A stretch of 64,000 nucleotides of DNA from Brachionus manjavacas (Eukaryota > Rotifera > Eurotatoria > Ploima > Brachionidae): the NCBI GenBank assembly GCA_019054805.1, contig JAHQIY010000012.1, forward strand, positions 1,922,001 through 1,986,000, in the 5' to 3' direction. Position 1 is the stretch's first letter, and the number at the start of each line of letters is the position of its first letter. The position numbers were made by a program, and so were the translations under genes. Shown here one piece after another: positions 1-12,130 of this stretch. Under the pieces are notes generated by a model, which did not search any database, was not told the DNA's origin, and saw nothing but the letters and a program-made list of their open reading frames with translations.

Positions 1-1345
1 ACAAGTGTGGTATGGAAAATTTTCGAAAGCACTGTTAAAGATGTCATGCTAAAACACCTTTTGGAAAATAATTTAATATCCGTTTCTCAACATGGTTTTA
101 TCCCTAAAAAGTCGTGTACTACAAACCTGCTAGAAACAATCCACATCATTACAAATGCTCTTTCAAGTGGTTTTCCAGTTGATGTTATATATACTGACTT
201 TGCTAAGGCATTTGACAAAGTCTCTCATCGCAAGTTGCTTTATCAGCTTAAATTTTATGGTTTTGGTGAGATTGATACGATGGATCAAAGATTTCATAGT
301 TGGCCGTACCCAAAGAGTGGTGCTGGGAGAGCATCAATCTGTTTGGACCGAGGTAACAAGTGGTGTCTCACAAGGATCGGTCTTAGGACCTAAACTGTTC
401 ATTATTTTTATAAATGACATGCTGGAGATGATCAGTTCCCATTGTGAAGCCTACGCTGATGATACCAAGATGATCTCAGTCATAAAAAACTTAAGGTCTA
501 TGGAAACATTACAGAAAGATTTGGATAATGTGGCAAGATGGTCTAGTGATTGGTCTACTCAGTTAAATGCCGATAAGTGTAAGATTGTACATTTTGGAAG
601 GTTAAACAAGAAATTTGACTATTATATTCAATTTGGCCCAAGTAAAAAACCATTAACCAAGTCAGATTGTGAGAAAGATCTTGGGATTTATATAAATCAT
701 GACTTAAAATGGAACGTCCAAATACGAAACTGTACAGCGAAAGCAAACAAAAAATTAGCCATGATTAGGAAAGCATTTAAATTCCGAGAAAAAAATAATA
801 TCAAGCTTCTTTATACATCGTTAGTGAGACCGCACTTAGATTACGCTTAGTGTCCGTATCTCGAGAAAGACGTTATCGAACTAGAAAAGGTGCAGAGAAG
901 AGCCACAAAACTTATTTCAGGGCTCGAAAACCTTGACTATGCGCAACGTTTAAAAGAACTTGGACTTAGTGATCTAAAAACAAGGAGACTACGAAGAAAT
1001 CTAATTCAAATGTACAAATTGGCAAACAATCTAGAGAAAGTGAATTTTGTAAATGGACTTGAGATCGGTTATGAATCAAGCTACAATTTAAGAAGACACA
1101 GAAAATCAATGCATCGAGAGCAAGTTAGGAATTGTTTACCAAGATTTAACTTTTTTGTTAATAGGGTTGTGAACGATTGGAACAGTCTGCTGGTGGATGT
1201 GGTCGAAGCAAGAAGTTTGAACTCTTTCAAATCGAAACTTGACAAGTGGCTCTTTGAAAATCGCGAAGTCGAAAATCTGCTACAGCTCAGTAGAGCTTGC
1301 TTGAATATTATTCAAGTTGTAGATTATTTTTAATACTACTACTTA
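1..1345 (+). mobile_element. CR1/Jockey-type LINE (family A), degenerate 3' part of reverse transcriptase ORF
   Basis: This is the 3' part of a non-LTR retrotransposon polyprotein that enters from the left window edge. The reading begins inside the finger/palm region (QHGFIPKKSC, then DFAKAFDKVSH). One frameshift near 276-280 moves it to a second frame, which carries SGVSQGSVLGP and the catalytic AYADD box at about 451-465. An in-frame TAG at 848-850 replaces what is a tryptophan in the related copies here. The C-terminal block continues to 1333 (VQRRATKL, FFVNRVVNDWN, SFKSKLDKWL). The element seems to end in a short ACT-rich tail near 1335-1345, like the intact family A copy at 42.3-46.25 kb. 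With a frameshift and a stop it cannot be active. The CR1/Jockey placement rests on motif order, not on a tree. Confidence 0.9.
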
Positions 1346-1674
1346 TTAGTATAAACAAAGCACTAAAATTGGAGTCAATTAGACAAATTTATTATAAGCA
1401 TAAAATATTCTTTGTCAAACAAATTTTCAATAACCAATTATGTAAAAACGTATTTGAATACTTGAAGAAAGATAAGAAGATATTTGATAGAGAGAATATT
1501 TCTTTTATTAAGCAGTTATCAAAAGTAGAAAATCTGACTCACATAAATTGCACTGAATATGATTTAGAATTCAGTGTTCTTTTGATTGAATGGTGCCTTG
1601 AATGTAGCAACTATGGACTAACCGACTCGATAAAATACTATTTTTATTTTAATAGAATATTGTATATTGAATAA
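1342..1674 (+). CDS. Unrecognised ORF or exon directly after the LINE tail
   Basis: An open frame of about 110 codons runs from just after the LINE tail to a TAA at 1672-1674. It is rich in lysine, isoleucine and tyrosine and has a mixed charged composition (for example NQLCKNVFEYLKKDKK and LLIEWCLECSNYG), which looks more coding-like than the surrounding homopolymer-rich DNA. No start codon is convincing; the likeliest left boundary is a splice acceptor near 1348 (tattag). I do not recognise a family. It could be the last exon of a gene whose other exons lie elsewhere, or chance. Confidence 0.25.
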   Translation, partial: LISINKALKLESIRQIYYKHKIFFVKQIFNNQLCKNVFEYLKKDKKIFDRENISFIKQLSKVENLTHINCTEYDLEFSVLLIEWCLECSNYGLTDSIKYYFYFNRILYIE

Positions 1675-1731
1675 TCTTAATCATTTTTTTTGTTTATAAC
1701 AAACTGAATTTTTTACTTAATTGTAAAATGG

Positions 1732-2725
1732 ATATGGTTTATTTTTTTGTGTTTGAATCAGAAAATGTATCCATTGTTGAAATAACATTGAAAAAATGCT
1801 ATGTTTCAAATATTTTTTGCAGTTACCAAAAAATAATAATTTTAAGTTAATATTGCAAGCATTTTCTTATTTGAAATCAAACTCTTTGGTGAAATAGAAT
1901 GAGTTTAATTTTTATTTGAAAATTTGAAAAAAAAATTTGAAAATTCTTTTTTAACTTTTAAATAATTCATTTATTTATTTTTTAGAATAAAAACACATGA
2001 AAAAACTAAAAAAAGTTAAATAATTTAAAATAAAATAAAAAATGAATAAAAATAAAAAATAGATAAATAATTCATTGCCTAATTCTCAAAACTGGTATAA
2101 AAATTAGTTGTTAACTTTCTTATTTTTAATTTAAAGGAGATTTAGAAATAGCTTAGCATTTGCTCTGTTCAGGTTGACTTGGTATTACTCTTTCAACAAT
2201 TTCAACTAAGCCAAATGCGCTCTCTTCTTAAATATTTGCCTTTCAGCATAAAATAAAAAAAATTAAAAGAAATTAAAATTAATTTTTCTTCCTTTAAGAT
2301 TTTGACTTTGTGGGACATAGATTCATCTATTTCGCAAAATTTTCCTTCCGCCCAACTTTCTATGAAATTTTTTTTTTCTATCTTATTTTTTATCATTACA
2401 TTAGCTTTTTTAAATTATGTGAACAATTTTTAAATTAGGTGAACTAATATGTCTTAAAACTTGAGAACAAGAATTGTTCCAATAACATGTGGACAACTTT
2501 TTTTTGTTCCGAAAAACTTTTTTCTTCTTATAAAATTTTGACTTTAGTCAAAAAACCTAAAGTCAAAATTTATAAAAAAAACTCATAGATTTTCTTGATT
2601 GCAATATTAACTTGAAATTATTTTTTTTTTTGAAACTGCAAAAAATATTTGAAACATTGCACTTTTTCAATGTTATTTCAACATTGGTTACATTTTTTAA
2701 TTCAAACACAAAAAAATAAACCATA
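1732..2725. repeat. Long inverted repeat (about 92-bp arms, 0.8 kb between)
   Basis: Positions 1732-1824 are repeated in reverse complement at 2632-2725. Shared blocks are TATGGTTTATTTTTTTGTG, TTGAAATAACATTGAAAAA and CAAATATTTTTTGCAGTT. Both arms also resemble the sequence beside the Tc1/mariner transposase relic at 17,490-17,560 (AAAATGTATCCA, TTGAAATAA). The interior has no convincing transposase. This is probably a non-autonomous Tc1/mariner-related element or two element ends in opposite orientation; which end is outermost is unclear. Confidence 0.6.
2529..2574. repeat. Short perfect hairpin
   Basis: The arms TTTTGACTTTAG and CTAAAGTCAAAA, about 10 nt apart, form a perfect stem that extends with A/T pairs. 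It lies inside the 1732-2725 inverted repeat. No T-tract or neighbouring gene suggests a role in termination. Confidence 0.5.
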
Positions 2726-3333
2726 TTTAACTGTCTATTCCTTTTTATTTCAATTTGCCCATGGGACTAAAATTAAATAAATAAATATATTTATTTATTT
2801 CAAAATTTGCAGATTTGGCGATGATAAAAAAAAATTAAAGAGAAATATTAAAAACGGAAATTTTATAAAAATAAAGACTATTTTTTGTCTCTTTTTGGGA
2901 TTCAAGAATATTTTCTTTGATTAAAATAAAAAAATTACATGATTTCTATTTTCGCAATTAAAAATAATTTCTTTTTCAACTTATTTTGTTTGTTTTTTTT
3001 TAAAGACATCGAATTTCAGGTCATCGTTAAAGGAAAGAGGTCCGCTGTACCCATTCCAGCGCCTTCTAAGTGTGAAAACATAAACAACTTTTAGACCAAA
3101 AACGTCTAAAATAAAAATTAACAGACATGTTCGTCTTGAATTAAATTGAATGACTAGAAATAAAATCTTTAAACTGAATTTTTGGTTAACCAAAATTAGC
3201 TAACCACAAAACCAAGCAAAACCAACATCACTAGAAAAGGGTGCGTTTTGCCGCTCGAAACTGCTCAGGAGTCTTGTTCCAAAAATATTTTTAAAAAAAA
3301 TACTCCCGATAAGAGAAGATTTTTTAGAAATAG

Positions 3334-3451
3334 GAAGAAAAAAAAGCCGTTGACGACATCGAAGTAGCTCCTACAATAGCTCAAGCAAGTGTGGAAAATA
3401 AGCAACTTGTAAAGAAGAAAAAAGCCGAAACAGTACAACCTTCTACTTCAT
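3334..3451 (+). CDS. Possible terminal exon, lysine-rich, unknown
   Basis: A 39-codon open stretch between a TAG at 3331-3333 and a TAA at 3449-3451 has a non-random composition (VDDIEVAPTIAQASVEN, then a KKKKAE run and QPSTS). It could be the last exon of an unseen gene, with an acceptor at tttttag near 3326. There is no homology call, and it is too short to be sure. Confidence 0.2.
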
Positions 3452-3785
3452 AAATATCAACCAAAGCACAAACAAGATTAGCTAAAATTTTTTTTTCTTG
3501 CTAATTACCATTTTATTATTATCTTTTTATATAATATTTCATTTTATTATCTATTAATTAAAAAAAAAAAACTTCCAATTAGAGAAGATTTTTATATATT
3601 TGTTTTTTTAGCCAGAAACAATGTAAAGGATTACTAAAAAAAGGACACAAAAGGCCAGAATATTCTCCTTACCAAGAGAAGAACACTTTTTATTTGGAAA
3701 AAAAAGAATTCATAGACAAGGTCCTCAAAAGAATATTTAAAAAATAATCAAGTGAAGAGTTGACTTAAAAAAATTCTATCTGGAC

Positions 3786-6700
3786 CTAAAGGAAAAAATG
3801 CAAACCTCTGATAGCCGCTGGCTGCACTAGCGGCGGAGACCAAACATGCGCATTTGCATTTGTGAACTGAGGCTGTGGTGGCGACTGAATTTGGGTGCCG
3901 TAAAAATTGCTCAACTTTGAAAAGCCATGCGCTTGTCGATTGAAATTGGTCGCGTGTGCTTGATCGAACATTCCTCTAATGGAGCTCACCGATGATCTTG
4001 GTACCTGACTTGAACTAGGAGTGCTGTTTTGATTTTCAATATTATAATTCAGGTTGCTAGCTTTGAGTTTGTTATCTATTAAAATATGATTATTACAAAT
4101 ATTCGCATTTGAATTAGTTGGATTATTCAAAGAATTCGATCTCAAAAAGGGATGCTGTTTTTCTTTGCCTTGTTGCAATAGCTGCTGCTGCAAGCTACGA
4201 TTAGATGTTGTTTTGCTCTCAAATCTGCTTCCATTGGATGAATTTCTAATGCGAAGTTTGCTGGGATTATGAAAAGCTTCCGTATCACTGAAATAATTTG
4301 AATCTTTAAGTGGCTGCCTCAGCGTTATGGTGGCATACGAAACTTTTTTTTCATCTTCATCATTTCTAGACTTGTGCATAAAATTAGATCTGCCATTGAG
4401 TTTGCTGCCTCTAGTCTCGTACTCCTCTTCACCATTGCTCTCTGCTGCTGAATAATAATTTCTATTGTAGGTTCTAGCTCTCTGAGTGCTGTAGTTAGTT
4501 CTGCGCGGCTCGGTCTCTTTCAGCAACAGGTTGTCCTTGTGGCTAGCTCTGACCACGCTCTCTGGCGATTGAAATTTTCCGAATGCTGGGTTAGCGCTCA
4601 GAATGCGGTGATTGCCGCGCGCGCCTATCATCTCATTGACCATCATCTCTTCCACTGACAGACAATTCTTGCTCACTTTTTTTTGGCTTAAAATAGAAAA
4701 ATGCTAAAATGGGAAAATTGAGATCAAAATTTGAAGGTAAAATTTTCTTTTCCAAAATAGAATGCATAAGAAGAGATAATGATTTTTATTTTTATTAAAA
4801 AACAATGCTAGGCATCTGTGCATTAAATTTGAAACCATTTGTAAGGTTGATGCTGAATGTTGGAGAAAAGAAAAGGCAGCAACAGCTGAAAGCCAATATT
4901 TATTCGATCAAAAAAGATTATTTTTTTTCAAGATTTTTTTTAACTTTATAAAAAATTGAAATTGAAATAGATTTTTAAATTTTTTTTAATTAGTTATTTA
5001 GTGGAAAGATGATTAAATTAAAAAAAAACTTCTTTAATCTTCAAGTTGTTTGCGAGAACCTCTCTGAACTTTAATGCTTGTTAATATTATCTTTAATATT
5101 ATCTACATTTTGCTTGATTATGATATTTATTGTTTTTTTTTAATGTTTATTCGATTTAATTAATTATTGATCTTAGTATGCTCGTGGAGTTTCAAATTAA
5201 TGGAGTTAAACTGGAAATTTTTTTGTGTTATGATTTGAAAAAGGAAATGAAAAGTTAATTAAAAAAATATTTTTGACCAAATGATTTCAAGCTTTTTTTT
5301 TCTAATTTGATTAAAATGGTTTAATGATAAAATATGAGTTTTTGTTTAATTAAGGTATTAAATTAATAGTTCGTCTTAAAAAAAATGATCTCTTATTTAA
5401 TGGCCTTTACTTTTTTAAAATCTAATTTAACTTCACCTGTTTAAATTTACTTTTATTTAATTTTAATGTACAAAATGATTTTATTGAGATAAAAATACTT
5501 TTTTTTAAGTACGAACAAAAAAAATTAAATATCTTAAAATGAATAAATCCAAAATAGTCGGCGTCTATTTCTCTATCTAGCAGTTGCTTGAGTGTCTTGA
5601 GTTTCCATTATAACTTTGGCAATAATTCCCATGTCAAAAAATTTTTCAGTGATAAAAAAGTAATTTTAATTACAAAAACAGTTTATATCCTTATTTAATA
5701 AAATCAATAATATTTTAAAGTAAAGAAAGGTGAAAAAGTAGCCTTTTTTAGAGTAGGAAATACTGTGAAAAAAATTTTAGCATTAAAATTAAAGATCAAA
5801 ATAAATAAAGATCTACAAAAAAATATATATGTTTCATTTAATCTAAAAAAATACTTCCTTAGTTTTGAAAAAAAAGTAACATAAAAATTACAAAGTCTGG
5901 ACAATACAAAAACAATAGAAACGAGAAAATTACTTTAGAAGACTTAAGTTTGATTTTTTCAATTTAGTTTAGTCGATCTAGCAGGAGGAATTTATGAATT
6001 AAAAAAAAACCAAATAAAAATGTAAATTGCAATAATATTTTAAAATCATTAAATTGAATTGAATTATTAATTTATCATTTTGAAATGATTTTGGCGGTGT
6101 TAAGGAGGTTACAATAATGGTGCGACATACGGTCAAGTCCTAAAAGCATATTTTTCAGGAAAATCAAAAAAAAACAGTAGTTGAGCACCAAAAAATATTG
6201 AATTCTTTAGTTTAATCTAAAAATTCTAATAAAACAATTCAAATTTGAAAAATTTTTTAAAAATCACATGATTTGAAGAGATTTTTTTAAAGAAAAATAA
6301 AGCAATAATGTAAAAAAGTAAAACCATAGATTTGTTTAGAATTTTGTCTAGATTTAAAAAAAAAAAGAAAGTGGGCTCATAATTGATCCCTCGGAGAAGA
6401 TACGATTTAAACAAGAAAAAACACATTTTTTACCTTTTTTTAACCAACAAAAATCGCCACACCCTTTTTTTTTTTTTAAATTACATTAGCATGTAGAGAA
6501 TTTTATGCTCTTTCAGAATATATATACTTTTTTAGTATATTTAAGTTTTATCTTTGAGATTTTGAGTCTTAAAGAACAACAACTTTTTAAAGGGTTTGCT
6601 ATTTTTGGAACCCTGGGTGTAAAAAAATTTTTTCTAGCCCCCCCCCCAAAACAAATTTTGTTGTGGGGTTTTCGAGGGCGTAGATTACGAATTTTGAGTC

Positions 6701-9700
6701 AAAAATAAAGAATTCAGATAGCACTAAAGTTTTGAATTTCGTGAACCTTTCTCTTGTCATAATAACATTCTTTAATAATATTTTCCAAAATATTCTTCCT
6801 CTTATAAATGCATCTTTTCTAAACAACATAGTCCATTTTGAATTTCTTCATTGTAAATATTGAAAAAATTTACAGTGTACCAAAAATCTGATTATAAATG
6901 GAAATTAAAAAGACAGATGCATTGTCAAATGCGAATTTAATTTTAAAAATTATTTAATTTTTTTAAGTAATACTAACACTTATTTTTTGACTTTGAATTA
7001 AAGTTTTAAATTTGAAGAGCTTAACTAAGTTTTTTTTTATGTTAACAATTAATAAATTAATTAATTTACGAATTAATATTTTGCCTTTTTAATTTTAGAA
7101 TTTTTTCTGTGAATAATTTTAAAAGATTTGAAGATTAATATTAAATCATTTAAATTTTAAATTTAACCGGTCTAATTTACTGCCCTGAGATCATTAAAAA
7201 ATATCTAATCAAACCATTGTACACTATCTGGTGTTAATGGTAAGGCTTTCTTTTTTTAAAATAAATTTTAAGTAAATATATTAATTAAAAAAAAAAAATT
7301 TAAGATCCTTACAGATAGTTCAAATTAATTTTTTATTAAAATCTAATTTTTGATTATGTACCGAAAACTCTTGCTTCTTATTACGAAATAAGAAAAACCT
7401 CTAGTTCAAGTTCTTTTGGATTTATAATCATTCAAACCAAATTATAAAAGTTTTTTATTTTTTTTCTTCTGTCAATGATGTCCACTGTTCGACGGAAAAA
7501 AGACGAATATAGCATGTTATTTAATGGAAGATAAGATTTAAGTTTTTAGTTAAAACTAAATAAAAAAATTGCTTCAACATGGTTTGGAGGTGATAAATCC
7601 AAAAGAACTTGAACTTGAAGTTTGCCTTATTTCTAAGAGTATTAGGCAATAGTTTACGGTATTTTGTATTTTTCTTGAAATAAATTAATGAAAAATCAAA
7701 AGCTTATCTTGAACTTAAAATTATTTATTACAAAAACCTATCTAGATTTTAATAATTGTTGAACGTTTATGATTAGCACCAATTTTGATGTCACGTTATC
7801 TTACATCGTATCATTTTACACCTAATCAAAGCTCGACATTTCCCTATTTAAATTTTTTTAAGAGATAAGAATTTTCAATCAAAGAGATTAAGTTGACCAT
7901 TAAAATAATAAATGTAATTTTAGCTGAAACACAAAATTGAATTATCTTATTTGGTAGAAAAAATACACTTTTTCCCAATTTGGGGCTATAAAAACATCTT
8001 ATTCTTTCCTAGCCAAATAAAAAGTTTTAAAAACTACAAAAAAACTTTTACTATACCTGTAGGCTATTTCAAAATTTTTACTTCAAAATTTAACATGCAA
8101 TGAAAAAATGATCCAAAATTAAAATTTAAAGCTCATTTTAATTAAATAGATGAAAAAATGCTTCTGTGAATAGTAAATTTTTAAAATCTTTTATTTAATG
8201 ATTTAATCAAAAAATCATTGTTAAAAGCTTAATTCGAGTACTCAGGTTTTTTTTTAGTAAACTTTAGCTTTGAGCAATTCATGAGACATCCATACCAGTC
8301 CAAACCACCACAAAATAAAAATATTGATCATTTTTCTACTTTATTAAAAAATTAGAAAATTGCTTTATCAGCTGTAGTTTTTGTAATACTTGAATAAATT
8401 GAATTTTTTAAATTATCAGTATGCTTTTTCTTAGATAAAATTTACTCATATGAATTAACCCGACCAAAAATTTACATAAATGAGCAGATTGAATTGGAAG
8501 AATAATTTTTGAATATGGGCTAAAATTAAATGCTATCATAAGCATAATATGTAGGATTATAAGCCCAAAATTAATAAAAGAATTAAAAATTGAGAAAAGT
8601 AGCATATTAATCAAATTTGATTATGATCGCGTTTTCATAAGAAAAAAGCCAAATTTTGTAATTCTCATTTTTTTACCAAAATATTTCCTTCGACCTTAGC
8701 TTATACAAAGCGATTTCAGATAATTGAAAAATATATTATTACTCTAAAATTAGATAACAAGAAAAATTCGGTTGATAGATATTCAACTTTTTTCACTAAA
8801 AAATTTGAAAAAAATAAAAAAATTTTACATATAAATCAATTGTTAGTAGACTTTTTCAATAAACTTTATTTAGCTGATGCATCCAATTTATCACATAAAT
8901 CAAGCCCTTGGAAATTTACAAAAATTCCAAAAAATAATTACGAATTAGCTTGCAAATTCAGAAACTGAATTTAAGCGAAAGTCTGAATGTTCTGAAGGAG
9001 GAAATATGTGATGAAGGAAATATCTGAGAGAAGAATAAAAAAAAAAATTTAATTTAGATAAATTTTAATATTTAAATTTTTCAAATTAATCATGGGCTTG
9101 AAAAATTAATTTCAAAGAAGAAATATATAAAATAAGAGAAGCTTTTTTTAATATTTATTGAATTTTGCATTTCAAAGCTATCTAAGATTTTAATTCACTT
9201 TTCTGTTCTTTCCAAATAACAAAATACTTTATTTCATCCAGAACCATCTCTGTAGAGTTCAAGTTTAGAATTTTTTCTAAAGGAAAAAAAAAATTTTTTC
9301 AAATTCTTTTAGACAAGTTTTTTGGATTATTCTGCTTTTTTTAAGTCTTTTTTATGTTCAAAAAATATCTTAATTTCTAATCAATTCAACAAAATATAAT
9401 TTTATCTTTAAAAAATTGGTGAAATTTTTATTTGTTTTCAAAATACAAAGACTTAGAAAACAAAAAAGAAACTGAAATTTTTTATATAATGAAAAATAGG
9501 ACATTTTTCACGGAAATGTAATTTTTTCAGCAAAGTAAAATTTATGATAAAATTTCAAAAGTGTTCAAAATATTTAAATGCTTAATTTCATGGTTTGCAA
9601 AATTACACGAGACTATCCTCTTTTTTCACATTTAAAAATATGGTTTAAGTTTAAAAAATTCTGAATTATGTATTGCAATTAATTACGCAGTTAAGAAATT

Positions 9701-11098
9701 TGAGAAGATATGAAATTGTGAAATTTGATCTTTAATATTACTTGGCTATTTTTTCTTATCATTATTATTATTTATTTCAGTAAGCGATGTAAATTCAGAA
9801 ACATACAAACAAAGTTGACAAAAGCTGTTTTAAAATAAAATCTTAATTTTTAAATATTATTTTTGATATTATTAATTCCAAAAAATTATTCATCCTCTTC
9901 TTTTTGTTTAGTCGTCAAAATTAAATAAAAATCTCACCTTTTCTTTAAAGACTCCTTTTATTTTTCCTAAAATCCTTCAAGGTTGAATTTATTTTAATTT
10001 AAAAAAAAAAATTAATTCCCATTTAATCAGAAAAAGTTTTTTATTTGAAAAATTTAAATAAGTTCAGGTAGATTAACATTAATTAATAGTAGAAGCACTA
10101 GATAGCAATCATTCTGACTACCTGTTAACACTTTTAATTCTTAATAACTTTTGAACCGAATTTTAGAATAAATTCAATATTTTTTTAAGTCACAAGTTTA
10201 AGACAAAGTAGGTAATTGACTTAAAATTTTTTTTTAAAAGTCAAAATCAGTTTTTTAGACATTATTTTGTCATTTTTGCCGTTCCAAGCCGTCACAATCA
10301 CGGCCGCATGAACTTTTTGCCGTTCCAAGCCGTCACAATCACGGCCACTTGAATTTTTTGCCGTTCCAAGGCGTTTTGATTGCGGCCTGATGAACTTTTT
10401 GCCGTTCCAAGCCGTCACAATCACGGCCACTTGAATTTTTTGCCGTTCCAAGGCGTTTTGATTGCGGCCTGATGAACTTTTTGCCGTTCCAAGCCGTCAC
10501 AATCACGGCCACTTGAATTTTTTGCCGTTCCAAGGCGTTTTGATTGCGGCCGCATGAACTTTTTTCTGAGTGATTGTGAAAAAAAAATATTAAGTCTTTA
10601 GTTTGACTTGACTTTTAACTTGTGACTTAAAAAACTCTGAATAAATCAATCTAGTAATTTTTTCTTTTATTGCAAGCTAGTTCAAAGGTATTACTACCTA
10701 AATAATTCAACTGCTACAACAAGGCTTTATATTTACTTTAGAGGTTGGTGGCTAGAATTAGTCAGAACAAACAAGCATAAGTTTTGTGCCGATTCGATCA
10801 GTTCACTGGCTTGGGTCAGCGTTAGCGTTTGAGTGCACAAATCGTTGATGAGCAGAATGGCATCGTTTTCTCTAAGACCAGCTAGATCTGCTTTGCTCTT
10901 AGGCCTAACCTAAACAAGAAATAAATGGTTGAGCACAAAGTGTGTACGCACTCAAAGAGTTACTTTAGAAATGACCAACTGGTCGTTCGGATCGAGTACA
11001 ATGCGAAAGCCCCATGGCGACTTTCCATCCAAATAGAACGTTTTCAAACAAGAAGACTCCCTGTTTTTGACCCGATTTGGGCTCCAATAACTTGCCAT
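3786..11098 (-). CDS. PDZ-domain protein of PDLIM/ZASP/Enigma type, three exons visible
   Basis: Proposed CDS: complement of 11098..10964, 10909..10737 and 4686..3786. Exon 1 starts at an ATG preceded in frame by a stop and encodes the start of a PDZ domain (SPWGFRI, then LVISK). Exon 2 finishes it (VRPKSKADLAGLRENDAIL, LINDLCTQTLTLTQASELI). This order, with WGFR in place of GLGF, is typical of actin/Z-disc-associated PDLIM/ZASP proteins. Splice phases fit (0, then 2). Intron 1 is 54 bp; intron 2 is 6,050 bp and holds several repeats. Exon 3 encodes about 300 residues of low-complexity Ser/Asn/Gln/Arg-rich sequence with no recognised domain and ends at a stop at 3786. A donor-like AG/GTTTGC near 3806 could instead lead to further exons. 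No LIM domain is visible in the window, so this is either a LIM-less member or a gene whose 3' end is missed. Confidence 0.75.
6368..6748. repeat. Dispersed repeat R1, copy a
   Basis: About 380 bp that recur at 34,879-35,250 in the same orientation with high similarity, including AGTGGGCTCATAATTGATCC at the left, ATTAGCATGTAGAGAATTTT in the middle and GGTTTTCGAGGGCGTAGATT at the right. It has no terminal inverted repeats and no coding motif I recognise. A poly-C/poly-A stretch near 6640-6655 differs between copies. Confidence 0.75.
7359..7661. repeat. Inverted-repeat element (MITE-like), about 300 bp
   Basis: The left arm (7359-7425) and right arm (about 7590-7661) are reverse complements over some 70-80 bp. 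The best match is CAAGTTCTTTTGGATTTAT, and the outer ends read TACCG...CGGTA. Flanks do not give a clear target-site duplication. It lies in the large intron of the PDZ gene. Confidence 0.55.
10175..10639. mobile_element. hAT-type MITE with internal minisatellite
   Basis: The ends are inverted repeats (left CAATATTTTTTTAAGTCACA, right complement CAGAGTTTTTTAAGTCACA) and are flanked by a near-perfect 8-bp duplication, AATAAATT at 10167-10174 and AATAAATC at 10640-10647. An 8-bp duplication plus CAG-type termini is the signature of hAT elements. A related copy with a perfect 8-bp duplication lies at 22,888-23,168. The centre is filled by seven 41-bp tandem units. The right end lies 97 bp from exon 2 of the PDZ gene. 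Confidence 0.75.
10278..10564. repeat. 41-bp minisatellite, seven units, G+C-rich
   Basis: Seven units begin at 10278, 10319, 10360, 10401, 10442, 10483 and 10524, each starting GCCGTTCCAAG. Two unit types mostly alternate: one contains the hairpin GCCGTCACAATCACGGC, the other GGCGTTTTGATTGCGGCC. The array stands out as a G+C-rich island in A+T-rich DNA. The repetitive minus-strand open frames across it are artefacts of the period. Confidence 0.9.
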
Positions 11099-12130
11099 CA
11101 GAAAGAAAAACTATTCTACTTTTACAAGACTAAGAGTTGGAACATTTGGTCTTAAGCTGATTGAATCGACATTTAAACAAGCTTAGAAAAATATTTATTT
11201 AATTTGTTTCTGAACTAAAAAATAGCCCCGTCCAACTCCAATCAAATTGTTTTATGCTAATAGATAGTTCATCATAAATCAGATATTGATGCCCAAAACT
11301 AGACATAAAAGGTTATCTATTAACCTCAATAAGAAAATAGATTCCACAGTATCCCCTTCTGGGTTTGTTTTGCAGTTATTTATGAATAAATTTCTTCTAC
11401 TTACCGAATTTGATTATGATAAATCGAAAATAGAATAGCTCAGTTTTGGCAAAATGGTTTTTGCTTAAAATAGATTATAGACTCGATTTTAAGAAATCTA
11501 TTTCAGATAAACTGTGTAATTTAAAACTTGTTTTTTTTTTCTAAGTTGGATGAAGCAATTCGCAATTCATCTAAACAATGAGCAATTGAGAATTTATTTT
11601 ACCTACACCAATTTTTGTTTAATTGAAACTGCGTTGTTGAAGAAAAATTGGCTAATTAGAAGAAGATAATATCTAGAAAGAATGGAGTTTGATCTGAGAA
11701 TGCAATTTATTTGAACATGTTGATGCAGAGTTTGATACAAGACGCCTTATACAATCACCTCTTGTTGATTCAGATGGCCGAAGACCTTTGAGTTTTTGTT
11801 GCTAAAAAATTTCCATCAATGAATTGAGACAACTATTTATTTTGTCGGGGAAAAAATATTTATTTATTTAATTGAATTAACCTCCATTGTGGAGCAATAA
11901 ATGTAAAAAAGAAAAATTTTAATTTTAAAAATAAGAAAAAAATATTAAGTTATATTTGTGCACCACAAAACGAGTAAAATTTACCACAAACCGATATAAT
12001 AATCCACTAAAATCAACACTTTTTTTTACTTTCGCAACTAATAAATTTTAGTCATTATAGCATATAAAAAATCAGTTTCGCATAAAATAAAAAGGGTTAA
12101 CTAAAAAAAAAATATAGCAAAAAAAAACAT
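11099..12130. other. Upstream region of the PDZ gene, no gene seen
   Basis: About 1 kb without convincing coding sequence. The stretch 11,690-11,810 is less A+T-biased and open on the minus strand for some 35 codons, but I see no motif in it. This region should contain the promoter of the PDZ gene; no core promoter element is clear enough to call. Confidence 0.4.

Larger units (their letters stand above)
4687..10174. other. Large A+T-rich intron of the PDZ gene
   Basis: About 5.5 kb of A+T-rich sequence with no credible coding exon on either strand. It holds the dispersed repeat at 6368-6748 and the inverted repeat at 7359-7661, listed separately. The open frames here are short, rich in Phe/Lys/Ile/Asn and look like chance. 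Confidence 0.6.

Noticed and set aside
155-850. Plus-strand frame starting with ATG at 155
   Set aside because: The first 40 codons are a shadow frame; only the part after about 280 is the continuation of the LINE RT. Not a separate gene.
2202-2396. Minus-strand ORF of 64 codons in the inverted repeat
   Set aside because: Lys/Phe-rich, no transposase motif, no conserved context.
10221-10533. Repetitive minus-strand frames (WNGKK repeats)
   Set aside because: They arise from the 41-bp period of the minisatellite and shift frame between units; no evidence for translation.
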